This document shows positions 1 to 8,331 of a stretch of DNA of 64,000 bases, piece by piece; position 1 is the first letter of the stretch; each line of letters starts with the position of its first letter. The position numbers and the translations under genes were made by a program. The notes beneath the pieces are model-generated. The model had not been told where the DNA came from and did not search any database. It saw only the letters and a program-made list of their open reading frames with translations. Location: contig NZ_FMZC01000004.1 in the NCBI RefSeq assembly GCF_900102625.1, forward strand, positions 423,635 to 487,634. The letters run 5' to 3'. The DNA comes from Paracidovorax valerianellae (GTDB lineage Bacteria; Pseudomonadota; Gammaproteobacteria; Burkholderiales; Burkholderiaceae_C).

Positions 1-226
1 TGAGGCGGATCTTCTTGCCGTTGACGACCAGCGTGTTGCCTTCCACCGCGATGGTGCCCTGGAAGCGGCCATGCACCGAGTCGTACTGGAGCATGTACGC
101 CAGGTAGTCGGGCTCCAGCAGGTCGTTGATGCCGACGACTTCGATGTCGGAGAAGTTCTGCACGGCAGCGCGGAACACCATGCGGCCGATGCGGCCGAAG
201 CCATTGATGCCAATCTTGATCGTCAT
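1..226 (-). CDS. gapA: Glyceraldehyde-3-phosphate dehydrogenase, N-terminal part
   Basis: Glycolytic enzyme that oxidises glyceraldehyde 3-phosphate to 1,3-bisphosphoglycerate with NAD. Only the first 75 or so residues lie in the window; the gene continues beyond base 1. The N-terminus [15 protein letters not shown] is the classical Rossmann NAD-binding motif (GxGxxG) of type I GAPDH, followed by [20 protein letters not shown], which is typical of the family. The ATG at 226 is preceded by an AAGGA ribosome-binding site seven bases upstream. It lies in the same direction as tkt, separated from it by two unrelated genes. Confident from the motif and the flanking text. Confidence 0.95.
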   Translation of the reverse strand, partial: MTIKIGINGFGRIGRMVFRAAVQNFSDIEVVGINDLLEPDYLAYMLQYDSVHGRFQGTIAVEGNTLVVNGKKIRL

Positions 227-271
227 GAGATTTTCCTTTAGTAGAAAGTTAAAAATGCCGTAGACCAGATA

Positions 272-1060
272 TCAAACGCCGCCCAGGGCGTTGTTGATAA
301 AAAGCGTTCCCTTTTTCGCGGGTTTTATGTGAGCCAGAAATTCCGGTATGCGAGGAAGCACCCCTGCGCATTCGTTAATGCAGGCCTTGTCATTGATGAC
401 GGATGTGTCCGGGCTGAACATCGGCTGGAATCCTCTGTTCTTATTGCTGCCCACCGAGCCGTTGCGGTCCCATATGGCCAAAGCAGTTTCTTTGGAAACC
501 GGCTTTGCCATGGCCAAGGCTTGGGCTTTGGTCACGGTGCCGATGGCAATATGAAAGCCGATCAAGTTGGAAACCAGATCTTCCTGGCTAAAACCGCTGT
601 CCGTGATGAAGTTCGGAAAGAACTCTTGATGCGCCTCAAATTCCAGGCTGACTTCCATGAAGATGGCCAACGCCACTGATTTCTTCTCGGCAGGAGACAG
701 GCCATGCTTGACCACATATTCGCGCTTGACCCCGGACGATATCTTCTTGCCGAGCGCATGCATGTCTTGCCGATGCACCACCTTGAAACCCGTCGTCTTT
801 TTGTCAGGGAAGGTGACTGCCTTGAACGTATCCGCCCTGGAGGGCTGCGTGCATATTTGCGGATGAGTGCCCAGGCAATGCCTTACATCCGGGCCGCCCG
901 CGTTGATTTCGTTCCAGAGTGCAGAGGCTCCGGTATGCGGTCGTGTGGACGCTGGATTCATATGGCCCAAGTCCAGCCAACCAAGATTGCAGGTGTACAC
1001 GAGCCCGTAGTTTTGAGACAGGGCTCTTTGCCCATCCAAAATATCAATGCGTTTGCTCAA
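272..1060 (-). CDS. Unknown protein, DUF4056-like
   Basis: 262-residue protein of unknown function. An N-terminal YTCNLGWLDLGHMNP and a later SGFSQEDLVSNLIGFHIAIG resemble the pattern I remember for the DUF4056 family (a Gly-Phe/Trp-Ile-Asp-Leu-x-His block and an FSxEDLxSNLxG block); this is memory, not a search. No signal peptide or membrane helix is visible. The chosen start is TTG at 1060, because GGGAG lies six bases upstream and the nearby ATG at 1073 leads straight to a stop. It follows the 153-aa gene by 17 bases, so the two are probably cotranscribed. Base composition is clearly AT-richer than neighbouring tkt and gapA, which suggests acquisition. Confidence 0.7.
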   Translation of the reverse strand: MSKRIDILDGQRALSQNYGLVYTCNLGWLDLGHMNPASTRPHTGASALWNEINAGGPDVRHCLGTHPQICTQPSRADTFKAVTFPDKKTTGFKVVHRQDMHALGKKISSGVKREYVVKHGLSPAEKKSVALAIFMEVSLEFEAHQEFFPNFITDSGFSQEDLVSNLIGFHIAIGTVTKAQALAMAKPVSKETALAIWDRNGSVGSNKNRGFQPMFSPDTSVINDKACINECAGVLPRIPEFLAHIKPAKKGTLFINNALGGV

Positions 1061-1077
1061 GCGACACTCCCATTGAT

Positions 1078-1539
1078 TTAATCGTTGTCCAGAAAATCAA
1101 CGGTGACCGTCTTGCATTCACCCTGCTTGGCGACGAATACCTTGGCCTCCAGAAAATCTTTGTTGGTGCAAGTCATGCTCAGCATGTGCTCAGAATCGGG
1201 TGCCGGCGTGAGTGTTTCAGGAGTGCAGGACTGCGTTAGGAATTTTTGGCGATAACGTTTGAAGATATCGGTGGCTGGCGCCGAACTGCCGTAATTCAAC
1301 GAGCTGAATGGAGCGGCAGTTCCATCGCGTCCCTTCCATCGATATTTTGGGCTGCTGCATTCGCCAATGATCTCCACATCCTGAAGATGTTCCGGGGCCG
1401 CCAATCGGTAGGTCATCGAATTGCGGCCGACCTCTGAAACGTCAAAAGTCGACCAGGCAAAAACCAAGAACAGCAGAAAGGCAGCCATCAAGCCAAGAGC
1501 GCCGAAAAGGAAGATCTTGGCTCGCTTGCTGTACTTCAT
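1078..1539 (-). CDS. Unknown membrane-anchored protein
   Basis: 153 residues, not recognised. A short basic N-terminus (MKYSKRAK) leads into one hydrophobic helix at about residues 9-29, so the protein is probably anchored in the inner membrane with the rest in the periplasm. Four cysteines in the exported part (in GECSSPKY, QSCTPET, MTCTNKD and QGECKTV) could form two disulfides. It lies 17 bases upstream of the DUF4056-like gene, in the same direction. Codon use is AT-richer than its neighbours. The two genes could form a small transferred unit inserted between tkt and gapA. No function can be assigned. Confidence 0.7.
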   Translation of the reverse strand: MKYSKRAKIFLFGALGLMAAFLLFLVFAWSTFDVSEVGRNSMTYRLAAPEHLQDVEIIGECSSPKYRWKGRDGTAAPFSSLNYGSSAPATDIFKRYRQKFLTQSCTPETLTPAPDSEHMLSMTCTNKDFLEAKVFVAKQGECKTVTVDFLDND

Positions 1540-1611
1540 TGATCCGTCAAATAGGAATGAAAGACGCGCTGTTCTTGAAAGACGATGAGGCGATGCAACA
1601 ACAACCAGGGA

Positions 1612-3663
1612 CTATCGTCGAAGCGCCGCCTGCACGGTGTCAGCCACGTTCTCTTCCGTGAAGCCGAAGTGCTTGAACAGCACCGGTGCCGGGGCGGATT
1701 CGCCGAAGGTGTCGATGCCGACCACGGCGGCGCAGCCGTATTTCCACCAGCCGTCGGTCACGCCCATTTCCACCGCGATGCGGGGGATGCCGGCGGGCAA
1801 CACGGACTGCTTGTACTTCGTGTCTTCGCGGTCGAAGGTGGTCGTGCTGGGCATGGAAACCACGCGCACGGCGATCTTGCGGGTGGCCAGCAGTTGCTGG
1901 GCCTTGAGCGCCAATTGCACTTCGGAGCCGGTGGCGATGATGACCGCCTGGGCCTTCTTCTTGATGCCCACATCGGCCGGCTCGGAGAGAACGTACGCAC
2001 CGCGGCTGATGTCGCCCAGGTCGCGCTTGGGGGTGTAGGCGATGTTTTGGCGCGACAGCAGCAGCGCGGTGGGCTTGGTGCGGTTGGACAGGGCCACGCT
2101 CCAGGCCACGGCGGTTTCCGTCGTGTCGCCCGGGCGCCAGACGTCCAGGTTGGGGATGAGGCGCAGGCTGGCGGCGTGCTCGATCGACTGGTGGGTCGGG
2201 CCGTCTTCGCCCAGGCCGATGGAGTCGTGCGTGAACACGTGCACCACGCGCAGCTTCATCAGCGCGGCCATGCGGATGGCGTTGCGGCTGTAGTCGCTGA
2301 ACGTGAGAAAGGTGCCGCCGTAGGGGATGAAGCCGCCGTGCAGCGCGATGCCGTTCATGATCGCGGCCATGCCGAATTCGCGCACGCCGTAGTTGATGTG
2401 GCGCCCGCCCACCTTCACGGTTTCGGCGCCCACGTTCACTTCCACCTGCATCACGTCGCCGTGCTCGTCGAAGCGCAGGGCGGGCGTGCTCTTGGTGTTG
2501 GTGAGGTTGGAGCCGGTCAGGTCGGCGCTGCCGCCCAGCAGTTCGGGCAGTTGCGCGGTGAAGGCTTCCAACGCGAGCTGGCTGGCCTTGCGGCTGGCCA
2601 CGGTCTCGCCCTTGGTGTGCATGCCGACGACGGTGTCCACGGCGGTCTGCGCGAAGTGCTTGGGCAGGTCGCCGGCCATGCGGCGGGTGAATTCGGCGGC
2701 CAGTTCAGGGAAGGCGGCGGCGTAGGCGTCGAAGCGCTGCTGCCATTCGGCCTCGGCCTCGGCACCGGTGTCCTTGGCGTTCCAGTCGGCATAGACCTCG
2801 GCCGGGATCTCGAACGGCACATGGCTCCAGCCGATGGCGTTGCGCGTGAGCGTGATCTCGTCGGCGCCAAGGGGTTCGCCGTGGGCCTTGGAGGTGTTGG
2901 CGCGGTTGGGCGAGCCCTTGCCGATGGCGGTCTTGCACACGATGAGCGTGGGCTTGTCGGTGGAAGTCTTGGCGCTTTGCACGGCGGCAGCGACGGCTTC
3001 GACGTCGTGGCCGTCCACGGGGCCGATCACGTTCCAGCCGCAGGCGCGCAGGCGGGCCGGGGTGTCGTCCACGAACCAGGGGGCGACCTGGCCGTCGATG
3101 CTGATGCCGTTGTCGTCATACAGCGCGATGAGCTTGTTGAGCTTCCACGCGCCGGCCAGCGACAGCGCTTCCTGGCTGATGCCTTCCATCAGGCAGCCAT
3201 CGCCCAGGAAGACGTAGGTGTGGTGGTCCACCACGGCATGGCCGTCCCGGTTGAATTCCTTGGCGAGCAGCTTCTCGGCCAGCGCGAAGCCCACGGCATT
3301 GGTGATGCCCTGGCCCAGTGGGCCGGTGGTGGTCTCGACACCGGGCGTGATGCCGTATTCGGGGTGGCCGGCCGTCTTGCTGTGCAACTGGCGGAAGTTC
3401 TTGAGCTCTTCGATGGGAAGGTCGTAGCCCGTGAGGTGCAGCAGCGCGTACAGCAGCATGGAGCCGTGGCCGTTGGAGAGCACGAAGCGGTCGCGGTCCA
3501 GCCACTGGGGGTTGGCGGGGTTGTGCCGCAGATGGCGGCCCCACAGCGCGACGGCCATGTCGGCCATGCCCATCGGGGCGCCGGGATGGCCGGAATTGGC
3601 CTGTTGAACTGCATCCATTGCGAGTGCGCGGATCGCATTCGCCATTTGTTGAGAATTGGCCAT
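1612..3663 (-). CDS. tkt: Transketolase
   Basis: Transfers two-carbon ketol units between sugar phosphates in the pentose phosphate pathway, using thiamine diphosphate and magnesium; cytoplasmic. The 683-residue protein has normal family length. It starts [21 protein letters not shown] and carries [14 protein letters not shown], the TPP/metal motif [13 protein letters not shown] and the pyrimidine-domain stretch [14 protein letters not shown], all hallmarks of transketolase. The ATG at 3663 is used; an internal in-frame ATG six codons later is possible. It faces away from speD. In many Burkholderiales tkt sits directly before gap; here two unknown genes intervene. Confidence 0.97.
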   Translation of the reverse strand: MANSQQMANAIRALAMDAVQQANSGHPGAPMGMADMAVALWGRHLRHNPANPQWLDRDRFVLSNGHGSMLLYALLHLTGYDLPIEELKNFRQLHSKTAGHPEYGITPGVETTTGPLGQGITNAVGFALAEKLLAKEFNRDGHAVVDHHTYVFLGDGCLMEGISQEALSLAGAWKLNKLIALYDDNGISIDGQVAPWFVDDTPARLRACGWNVIGPVDGHDVEAVAAAVQSAKTSTDKPTLIVCKTAIGKGSPNRANTSKAHGEPLGADEITLTRNAIGWSHVPFEIPAEVYADWNAKDTGAEAEAEWQQRFDAYAAAFPELAAEFTRRMAGDLPKHFAQTAVDTVVGMHTKGETVASRKASQLALEAFTAQLPELLGGSADLTGSNLTNTKSTPALRFDEHGDVMQVEVNVGAETVKVGGRHINYGVREFGMAAIMNGIALHGGFIPYGGTFLTFSDYSRNAIRMAALMKLRVVHVFTHDSIGLGEDGPTHQSIEHAASLRLIPNLDVWRPGDTTETAVAWSVALSNRTKPTALLLSRQNIAYTPKRDLGDISRGAYVLSEPADVGIKKKAQAVIIATGSEVQLALKAQQLLATRKIAVRVVSMPSTTTFDREDTKYKQSVLPAGIPRIAVEMGVTDGWWKYGCAAVVGIDTFGESAPAPVLFKHFGFTEENVADTVQAALRR

Positions 3664-3767
3664 CAGGGGCGGCTCCGGAAGGGGGCTGTGGGGGGAAAAC
3701 CCGGCATTTTACCGGGGCGGCCCGGCAGGCCCCGGCCCTTCGGTCCAATGCACTACAGTGCAGCCCC

Positions 3768-4163
3768 ATGCAAGGCCTGCACCTCACCGCCGATCTCCAT
3801 GGATGCCGCTGCGCGCCGCACTGGCTGACCGATGCCGCCGCGCTGGGCCAGGCCTGCGCCGAGGCCGTGCAGGCGGCAGGTCTGCAGGCGGTGGGCCAGT
3901 TGTTCCATGCCTTTCCGGCGAGCGTCGAAGGGCCGGGCGGCGTGACGGCCACGCTGCTGCTGGCCGAGTCCCACCTGTGCGTGCACACCTGGCCCGAGCT
4001 GGGCGCCGTCACGCTGGATGTCTATGTGTGCAATTTCGGGGCGGACCATTCGGCCAAGGCCGAATCGCTGATGGCCGCGCTGCTGGCGCTCTTTGCGCCG
4101 CAGCGGGCGGAGCGGCATGCCCTGCAGCGCGGCGCCGTGGCGGCCGGGAGCGTGTCCGCATGA
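3768..4163 (+). CDS. speD: S-adenosylmethionine decarboxylase proenzyme
   Basis: Makes decarboxylated AdoMet, the aminopropyl donor for spermidine. 131 residues, the size of the small bacterial/archaeal class. LAESHLCVHTWPE holds the self-processing site: cleavage would fall between Glu67 and Ser68, with Ser68 becoming the pyruvoyl group. His73 and Cys88 sit at the same relative spacing as the catalytic His68/Cys83 of the Thermotoga enzyme, by my recollection of that protein. The start was chosen at MQGLHLTADLHGC, which matches the family N-terminus; the open frame extends further upstream without homologous sequence. Its stop overlaps the next gene's ATG (ATGA). No speE is present in the window. 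Confidence 0.93.
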   Translation: MQGLHLTADLHGCRCAPHWLTDAAALGQACAEAVQAAGLQAVGQLFHAFPASVEGPGGVTATLLLAESHLCVHTWPELGAVTLDVYVCNFGADHSAKAESLMAALLALFAPQRAERHALQRGAVAAGSVSA

Positions 4164-4954
4164 CGACGAGGGCGAAGACTACGGCGCCGACCGACCGCTT
4201 CGCGCCGCCCGCCCAGGTGCCCGCCATGGTGCTGGCTGCCGGCCGGGGCGAGCGCATGCGCCCGTTGACCGACACGGTGCCGAAGCCGCTGCTGCCGGTG
4301 CAGGGCGTGCCGCTGCTGGAGTGGCACCTGCGCGCCCTGGCGCATGCCGGCGTGCCGAATGCGGTCATCAACACGGCCTGGCTGGGAACACAGATCAGCG
4401 ACCGGTTTGGTAGTGTTTTTGGCCTCCAGCGCAATGAAGACGGCGGGAGTGCGCTATCAATTTCATACTCGCACGAGGGCGAGGATTTCGGGCACGCGTT
4501 GGAAACCGCAGGAGGCATCGCCCGCGCGCTGCCCCAACTGGGGCCGGTGTTCTGGCTGGCGGCGGGCGATGTGTTCGCGCCCGACTTCGTGTTTGCGGCC
4601 GACGCGGTGCAGCGCTTCGTTGCCAGCACCGCACTGGCCCACCTGTGGCTGGTGCCCAACCCGGCGCACAACCCGCGCGGCGATTTCGGCCTTTCGGAGC
4701 ATGGCGTGGCCCTGAACCTGCCGGCGGACAAGTCCGAGCCGCGCTACACCTACAGCACCCTCGCGCTGCTGCGGGCAGAACTGTTCCAGCCGCCGTGGTG
4801 CGACCTGCCTGCCGGCAATCCGCAGGGCGCAAGCGCCGCCCTCGCGCCGCTGCTGCGCCGGGCGATGGACGCAGGCCGCGTCACCGCGTCGCTCTATGCG
4901 GGCCGCTGGACCGACGTGGGCACGCCCGAGCGGCTGGCGCAGCTCAACACCTGA
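4160..4954 (+). CDS. Nucleotidyltransferase, MurU-like
   Basis: 264-residue sugar-phosphate nucleotidyltransferase. The N-terminal MVLAAGRGERMRPLTDTVPKPLL is the Gx(R)GxRxxPxTxxxPK nucleotide-binding motif. LETAGGIARALPQLG and WLAAGDVF (metal-binding Asp), and the terminal WTDVGTPERL, match the MurU family (N-acetylmuramate 1-phosphate uridylyltransferase of peptidoglycan recycling). Its usual partner kinase AmgK is not adjacent, so the substrate is uncertain. It overlaps the speD stop by ATGA. Oddity: an in-frame copy of the dispersed palindromic repeat (4411-4468) encodes roughly FGSVFGLQRNEDGGSALSIS, apparently adding several residues after the second conserved block without breaking the frame. 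Confidence 0.88.
   Translation: MTTRAKTTAPTDRFAPPAQVPAMVLAAGRGERMRPLTDTVPKPLLPVQGVPLLEWHLRALAHAGVPNAVINTAWLGTQISDRFGSVFGLQRNEDGGSALSISYSHEGEDFGHALETAGGIARALPQLGPVFWLAAGDVFAPDFVFAADAVQRFVASTALAHLWLVPNPAHNPRGDFGLSEHGVALNLPADKSEPRYTYSTLALLRAELFQPPWCDLPAGNPQGASAALAPLLRRAMDAGRVTASLYAGRWTDVGTPERLAQLNT
4411..4468 (+). repeat. Dispersed palindromic repeat, copy A, inside a coding sequence
   Basis: Reads ttttggcctccagcgcaatg, then a short spacer and gctatcaatttcata. It shares the ggcctccagcgcaat core and the gctat-a-ttt-ata arm with the intergenic copies at 49.8 and 55.9 kb. It lies in frame in the MurU-like gene. The arm is eroded compared with the intergenic copies. Confidence 0.7.
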
Positions 4955-4996
4955 TGGGCCCAGCTCACCTGCCCATGCGCAGGGGCTGCAAAGCGA

Positions 4997-5746
4997 TCAT
5001 TGGGGAGCGGGCGTGCTGGCCTGCGCAGGCTGCACGGCAATGGGGGCTCCGACCTCGCAGTTGCGGAACATCCACTGGCTCGGCATGAAGCGCGCTTCGG
5101 GGCCGTCGGGCGCCGGCTTGCCCACTTCGGCCTGCACGTCGTACGGAATGTGCGGCACCTGGAACACGGCGATCTGCCCTTTTTTGCAGGCCAGCGCCGG
5201 CACTACCTTGTTGGGCACCCAGCCCTGGCGGGCGCTGTCGTAGCGGTAGAGGGGGCCGATGCGCTGGTCCTGCGCCAGCTCCACCCGCAGCGGTGTGATC
5301 TGCAGCGCGCTGGCCCACACGCCCGCCACCAGCACCGGCTGCGAAAAGCGCACGGCTTCCAGCCCGTGCAGCGCCACAGGGCGCACGGGCTCGCCCTTGT
5401 CGAAAGGGTCCTGGCGGTTGATCAGGCTGCCGGCGGGAATCAGCAGTTCGCCATATTGAAAATCCTGCGGCAGGGCGAAGCGCTCGCGGCTTGCCCGGTA
5501 CACGGCGCCATCCTTCCAGCCTTGCCGCTCGCTGTGCGACAGATAAAGGCGCAGCCCGAGCCACACATCGCACAGCAGCGCCACCGCACACAGCGCCAGC
5601 AGCGCGCGCCGCGACAGCAGCCATTTCTGGGGCAGATCGATCCACAGCACATAGGCGCCGTAGCCCAGCAACGCGACCGTCAGGACCAGGCCCAGCACAG
5701 GCAGAAAGCTCGACAGGATGAACTGCAGCGGGGCGAAACCGGACAT
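4997..5746 (-). CDS. Unknown membrane protein with exported domain
   Basis: 249 residues, family not recognised. Two hydrophobic helices (about residues 7-35 and 47-68) are separated by a short basic loop (QKWLLSRR). A long hydrophilic domain of about 180 residues follows and would face the periplasm. It contains two cysteines (ALACKKG and FRNCEVG) that could pair. It ends with the Ala/Pro-rich tail PAQASTPAPQ. It converges with the MurU-like gene and is divergent from pepP across about 145 bases. The ATG at 5746 gives a sensible membrane N-terminus (MSGFAPLQFILSSFLP). No homologue or function is suggested by the sequence. Confidence 0.75.
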   Translation of the reverse strand: MSGFAPLQFILSSFLPVLGLVLTVALLGYGAYVLWIDLPQKWLLSRRALLALCAVALLCDVWLGLRLYLSHSERQGWKDGAVYRASRERFALPQDFQYGELLIPAGSLINRQDPFDKGEPVRPVALHGLEAVRFSQPVLVAGVWASALQITPLRVELAQDQRIGPLYRYDSARQGWVPNKVVPALACKKGQIAVFQVPHIPYDVQAEVGKPAPDGPEARFMPSQWMFRNCEVGAPIAVQPAQASTPAPQ

Positions 5747-5890
5747 GGACCGTATCCAATCAAAACAGGCGATCCGGTATTTTCAACGGCTTTGGCGTGG
5801 TGGCAGTGACGGCTTTCAGTAGTGCTGCCAAATGTAAAGAGTGCAGCGCAATTGCAAAAACGACGGGTCCGATGCCCTGAGAATGGCTGC

Positions 5891-7282
5891 ATGAGCCCAC
5901 AGAACTCCCTCTACGCCCAGCGCCGCGCCCGCCTTGCCTCGATGCTCGGCGAAGGCGGTATCGCCATCGTGCCCACCGCGCCGGAGCGCCCCCGCAACCG
6001 GGACAGCGACTTCCTGTACCGGCACGACAGTTACTTTTACTACCTCACCGGATTCACCGAGCCCGGCGCCTGCCTGGTGATCACCGCGCAGGGCGAGAGC
6101 ACGCTGTTTTGCCAGCCCAAAGACCTGGAGCGCGAGATCTGGGACGGCTACCGCCTCGGCCCCGACGCGGCGTTGGGCACGCTCGGGGTGGACGCCGCGC
6201 ACTCGTCGGCACTGCTGGAGTCGCAGCTGCCCCGCCTTCTGGAAAACCGCAGCCGGGTCTGGTACCCGTTCGCCATCCACACCGGCCTGGCCGCAAGGGT
6301 GGAAGGCTGGCTTAACCAGGTGCGCGCGCGGGTGCGCTACGGCGCGATGTGTCCCGCGCAGCAGGACGATCTGTGCACGTTGCTCGACGAGATGCGGCTC
6401 GTGAAAGACGCGCATGAACAGGACATCATGCGGCGCGCATCGGCCATCAGCGCCCAGGCCCACATCCGCGCCATGCAGCGCAGCGCCCGCATGCTGCGCG
6501 CTGGCGAAGACGTGCGCGAATACCACCTCGACGCCGAACTGCTGCACGCTTTTCGCGAAGCCGGTTCGCAGTGCCCGGCCTACAACTCCATCGTCGCGGC
6601 CGGCGCTAATGCCTGCGTGCTGCATTACCGCGCCGACGCGGCTCCGGTGCGCGATGGCGAGCTGGTGCTGATCGATGCCGGCTGCGAGCTCGACGGCTAC
6701 GCCAGCGACATCACGCGGACCTTTCCGGCCAATGGCCGCTTCACCGGTCCGCAGCGCGCGCTGTACGACCTGGTGCTGGCTAGCCAGGACGCCGCCATCG
6801 CTGCGACGAAGGCCGGCGCCCGCTTCAACGACCCGCACGACGCCACGGTGGCCGTGCTCGCGCAGGGCATGCTGGACCTGGGCCTGCTCGATCGGAACGC
6901 TGTGGGCACGGCGCAGGACGTGATCGACAGCCGCGCGTACTTTCAGTTCTACATGCACCGCACCGGGCACTGGCTCGGCATGGACGTGCACGACTGCGGC
7001 AGTTACGTGGAGCCATCCGAGGTCGGCCAGGTCAGCGAGCGCAAGGACCCGTTGTCCGGCGAGACGATCACCAACCGCCCCAGCCGCATCCTGCGGCCGG
7101 GCATGGTGCTGACCATCGAGCCGGGCCTGTACGTGCGCCCGGCGCCGGGCGTGCCCGAGGCTTTCCACCACCTGGGCATCCGCATCGAAGACGACGCGAT
7201 CGTCACCGACGGCGGGTGTGAGCTCATCACGCGCGGCGTGCCGGTGAAGGCGGATGAGATCGAAGCGCTCATGCGCGCTTGA
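5891..7282 (+). CDS. pepP: Xaa-Pro aminopeptidase P
   Basis: Cytoplasmic dimanganese metallopeptidase that releases the N-terminal residue when proline is in position two. 463 residues, slightly longer than E. coli PepP. The creatinase-type N-domain (SDFLYRHDSYFYYLTGF) is followed by the pita-bread catalytic domain. Metal ligands are visible in IDAGCELDGYASDITR (two Asp), HRTGHWLGMDVHD (His), LTIEPGLY (Glu) and GIRIEDDAIV (Glu). The start at 5891 (MSPQNSLYAQRR) matches the family N-terminus; the open frame continues upstream without similarity. A small membrane protein gene follows 18 bases later. Confidence 0.95.
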   Translation: MSPQNSLYAQRRARLASMLGEGGIAIVPTAPERPRNRDSDFLYRHDSYFYYLTGFTEPGACLVITAQGESTLFCQPKDLEREIWDGYRLGPDAALGTLGVDAAHSSALLESQLPRLLENRSRVWYPFAIHTGLAARVEGWLNQVRARVRYGAMCPAQQDDLCTLLDEMRLVKDAHEQDIMRRASAISAQAHIRAMQRSARMLRAGEDVREYHLDAELLHAFREAGSQCPAYNSIVAAGANACVLHYRADAAPVRDGELVLIDAGCELDGYASDITRTFPANGRFTGPQRALYDLVLASQDAAIAATKAGARFNDPHDATVAVLAQGMLDLGLLDRNAVGTAQDVIDSRAYFQFYMHRTGHWLGMDVHDCGSYVEPSEVGQVSERKDPLSGETITNRPSRILRPGMVLTIEPGLYVRPAPGVPEAFHHLGIRIEDDAIVTDGGCELITRGVPVKADEIEALMRA

Positions 7283-7300
7283 GGCATCGGAGCCCACACC

Positions 7301-7549
7301 ATGCGCGTGATGGCGCTGTGCCTCGCAGCGTGCGCCATCGCATGCATCGGCGTGGCGCTGTGGCTCTTGTTCCTCACGGCGCAGTACTACGGCAGTGCTG
7401 CATACGCCCCCCACTCTGGCGCCATGCCGGGCTACACGGCGGGCGGCGTGGAAGCCGATGGGGACGGCATTTTCATCCCCGGCATGCTGCTGCTGGCCGT
7501 GGGCGTTTTTCTCGGCAAATGGGCGCACAACCTGTGGCGCCATCTTTAG
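7301..7549 (+). CDS. Small two-helix membrane protein
   Basis: 82 residues, unknown function. It has a hydrophobic N-terminal helix (about residues 2-26, MALCLAACAIACIGVALWLL) and a second helix near the C-terminus (GIFIPGMLLLAVGVFLGKW), with a Gly-rich loop between them. It lies 18 bases after pepP in the same direction and is probably cotranscribed. The short length and lack of motifs limit the call; coding is supported by the two well-formed membrane segments and the operon-like spacing. Confidence 0.55.
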   Translation: MRVMALCLAACAIACIGVALWLLFLTAQYYGSAAYAPHSGAMPGYTAGGVEADGDGIFIPGMLLLAVGVFLGKWAHNLWRHL

Positions 7550-7854
7550 CCGCAGGCATTTTTTCGGGCAGCCTTCGCCCCGCGCCAGCATCGGCTTTTT
7601 GATAGCCCCCATCCGGGGCGAGTAGGTGCCCCGGCTGCCGCTTGGGGTTGCCATAAGTTCCCTCCGGGACTCTCCCACCGTCTTTCTTTTTCGCATCCCT
7701 CTCCATTCCTTCGTTTGCCGAGGCTTGGACAGCGGTGGTGCGCCCAACGATGCTTTCCGTCGGCACGCTTTCAGAGACAAGTGCCGGCAGGTGTAAAGGG
7801 CACCGACTCCGCACATTGCGGAACACATCAACGACAACAGTTGAAAGAAAGACG
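7550..7854. other. Intergenic region upstream of the effector operon
   Basis: About 305 bases without a convincing gene. It is less GC-rich than the surroundings and contains the PIP box at 7690-7714. An in-frame ATG at 7750 could extend the next gene by 35 residues, but that stretch has no clear protein-like pattern. Nothing else was identified. Confidence 0.5.
7690..7714 (+). promoter_or_regulatory. PIP box (HrpX/HrpB-type promoter element)
   Basis: TTCGC at 7690-7694, exactly 15 bases, then TTCGT at 7710-7714. This fits TTCGB-N15-TTCGB, the plant-inducible-promoter box bound by the AraC-type regulators HrpX (Xanthomonas, Acidovorax) and HrpB (Ralstonia). The expected -10 (YANNNT) 30-32 bases downstream is only approximate: aacgat starts 31 bases on and lacks the pyrimidine. 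It lies 140 bases before the first ATG of the chaperone-effector operon. Confidence 0.7.
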
Positions 7855-8331
7855 ATGAACAACGAGAAACCACAGCCATCACGGCGCAGCCCCGCGCTGT
7901 CCACACGGCGCAAAGCCTGCATCAGGGAGGCCGCCTTGGAGATGGGGGCTGATGCGGCCACCGCCCGGAAGTTTGGCGAGACAGGGGAGATAACGGTAGG
8001 GACGTTCACACTCAGCGTGAAGCCCTTGAGCCATCGGGAGGATGGCCCATGGACGGCCATCGCAACGATGGCCCGGCCCGATCAGATCCCGGAGGACATC
8101 TGGACCGACGCATTGCTGGTCGCCAACGGGCAGTCGATGCTGAGTTCCGATGGGGGGTACGGCCTCGAAGACAACGGTGACGCCGTCTTGGTGCGCCGCC
8201 TGGAGACGAAGCAGGAACACAAGCGTTTGCTGGCCGCGCAGCTCAGCGGCTTGCTGGCCCTGTGCCAGGCCACCCGCGAGGGCGCACAGGCGCTGCACGT
8301 GGCCTCGCAACGCCAGGGGGGTGTGCGATGA
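7855..8331 (+). CDS. Putative type III secretion chaperone A
   Basis: 158-residue soluble protein, first gene behind the PIP box. Small size, position directly upstream of a large Ser/Thr/Pro-rich protein and overlap with the next gene suggest a type III secretion chaperone of the CesT/SycE fold (inference). The segment ACIREAALEMGADAATARKF, with a later VLVRRLETKQEHKRLLAAQL helix, resembles the corresponding parts of the next gene (VLALIRETAVFLGASQEQAREA), so the two look like diverged paralogues. The ATG at 7855 follows a purine-rich gaaagaaaga stretch; an upstream in-frame ATG at 7750 is the alternative. Its stop overlaps the next start (ATGA). Confidence 0.6.
   Translation: MNNEKPQPSRRSPALSTRRKACIREAALEMGADAATARKFGETGEITVGTFTLSVKPLSHREDGPWTAIATMARPDQIPEDIWTDALLVANGQSMLSSDGGYGLEDNGDAVLVRRLETKQEHKRLLAAQLSGLLALCQATREGAQALHVASQRQGGVR

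Noticed and set aside
1585..3828. Long plus-strand open frame opposite tkt
   Set aside because: The frame is a mirror of tkt in GC-rich DNA; its protein is full of His/Gly/Ala/Val repeats with no domain text, while the minus strand encodes a full transketolase.
7563..7578. TTCGG and TTCGC pair near 7.57 kb as a second PIP box
   Set aside because: Only six bases lie between the half-sites; the PIP box needs 15.
5816..7906. 696-residue minus-strand open frame opposite pepP and the small membrane gene
   Set aside because: Antisense to pepP, which has intact metal ligands; the frame has no protein-like features.
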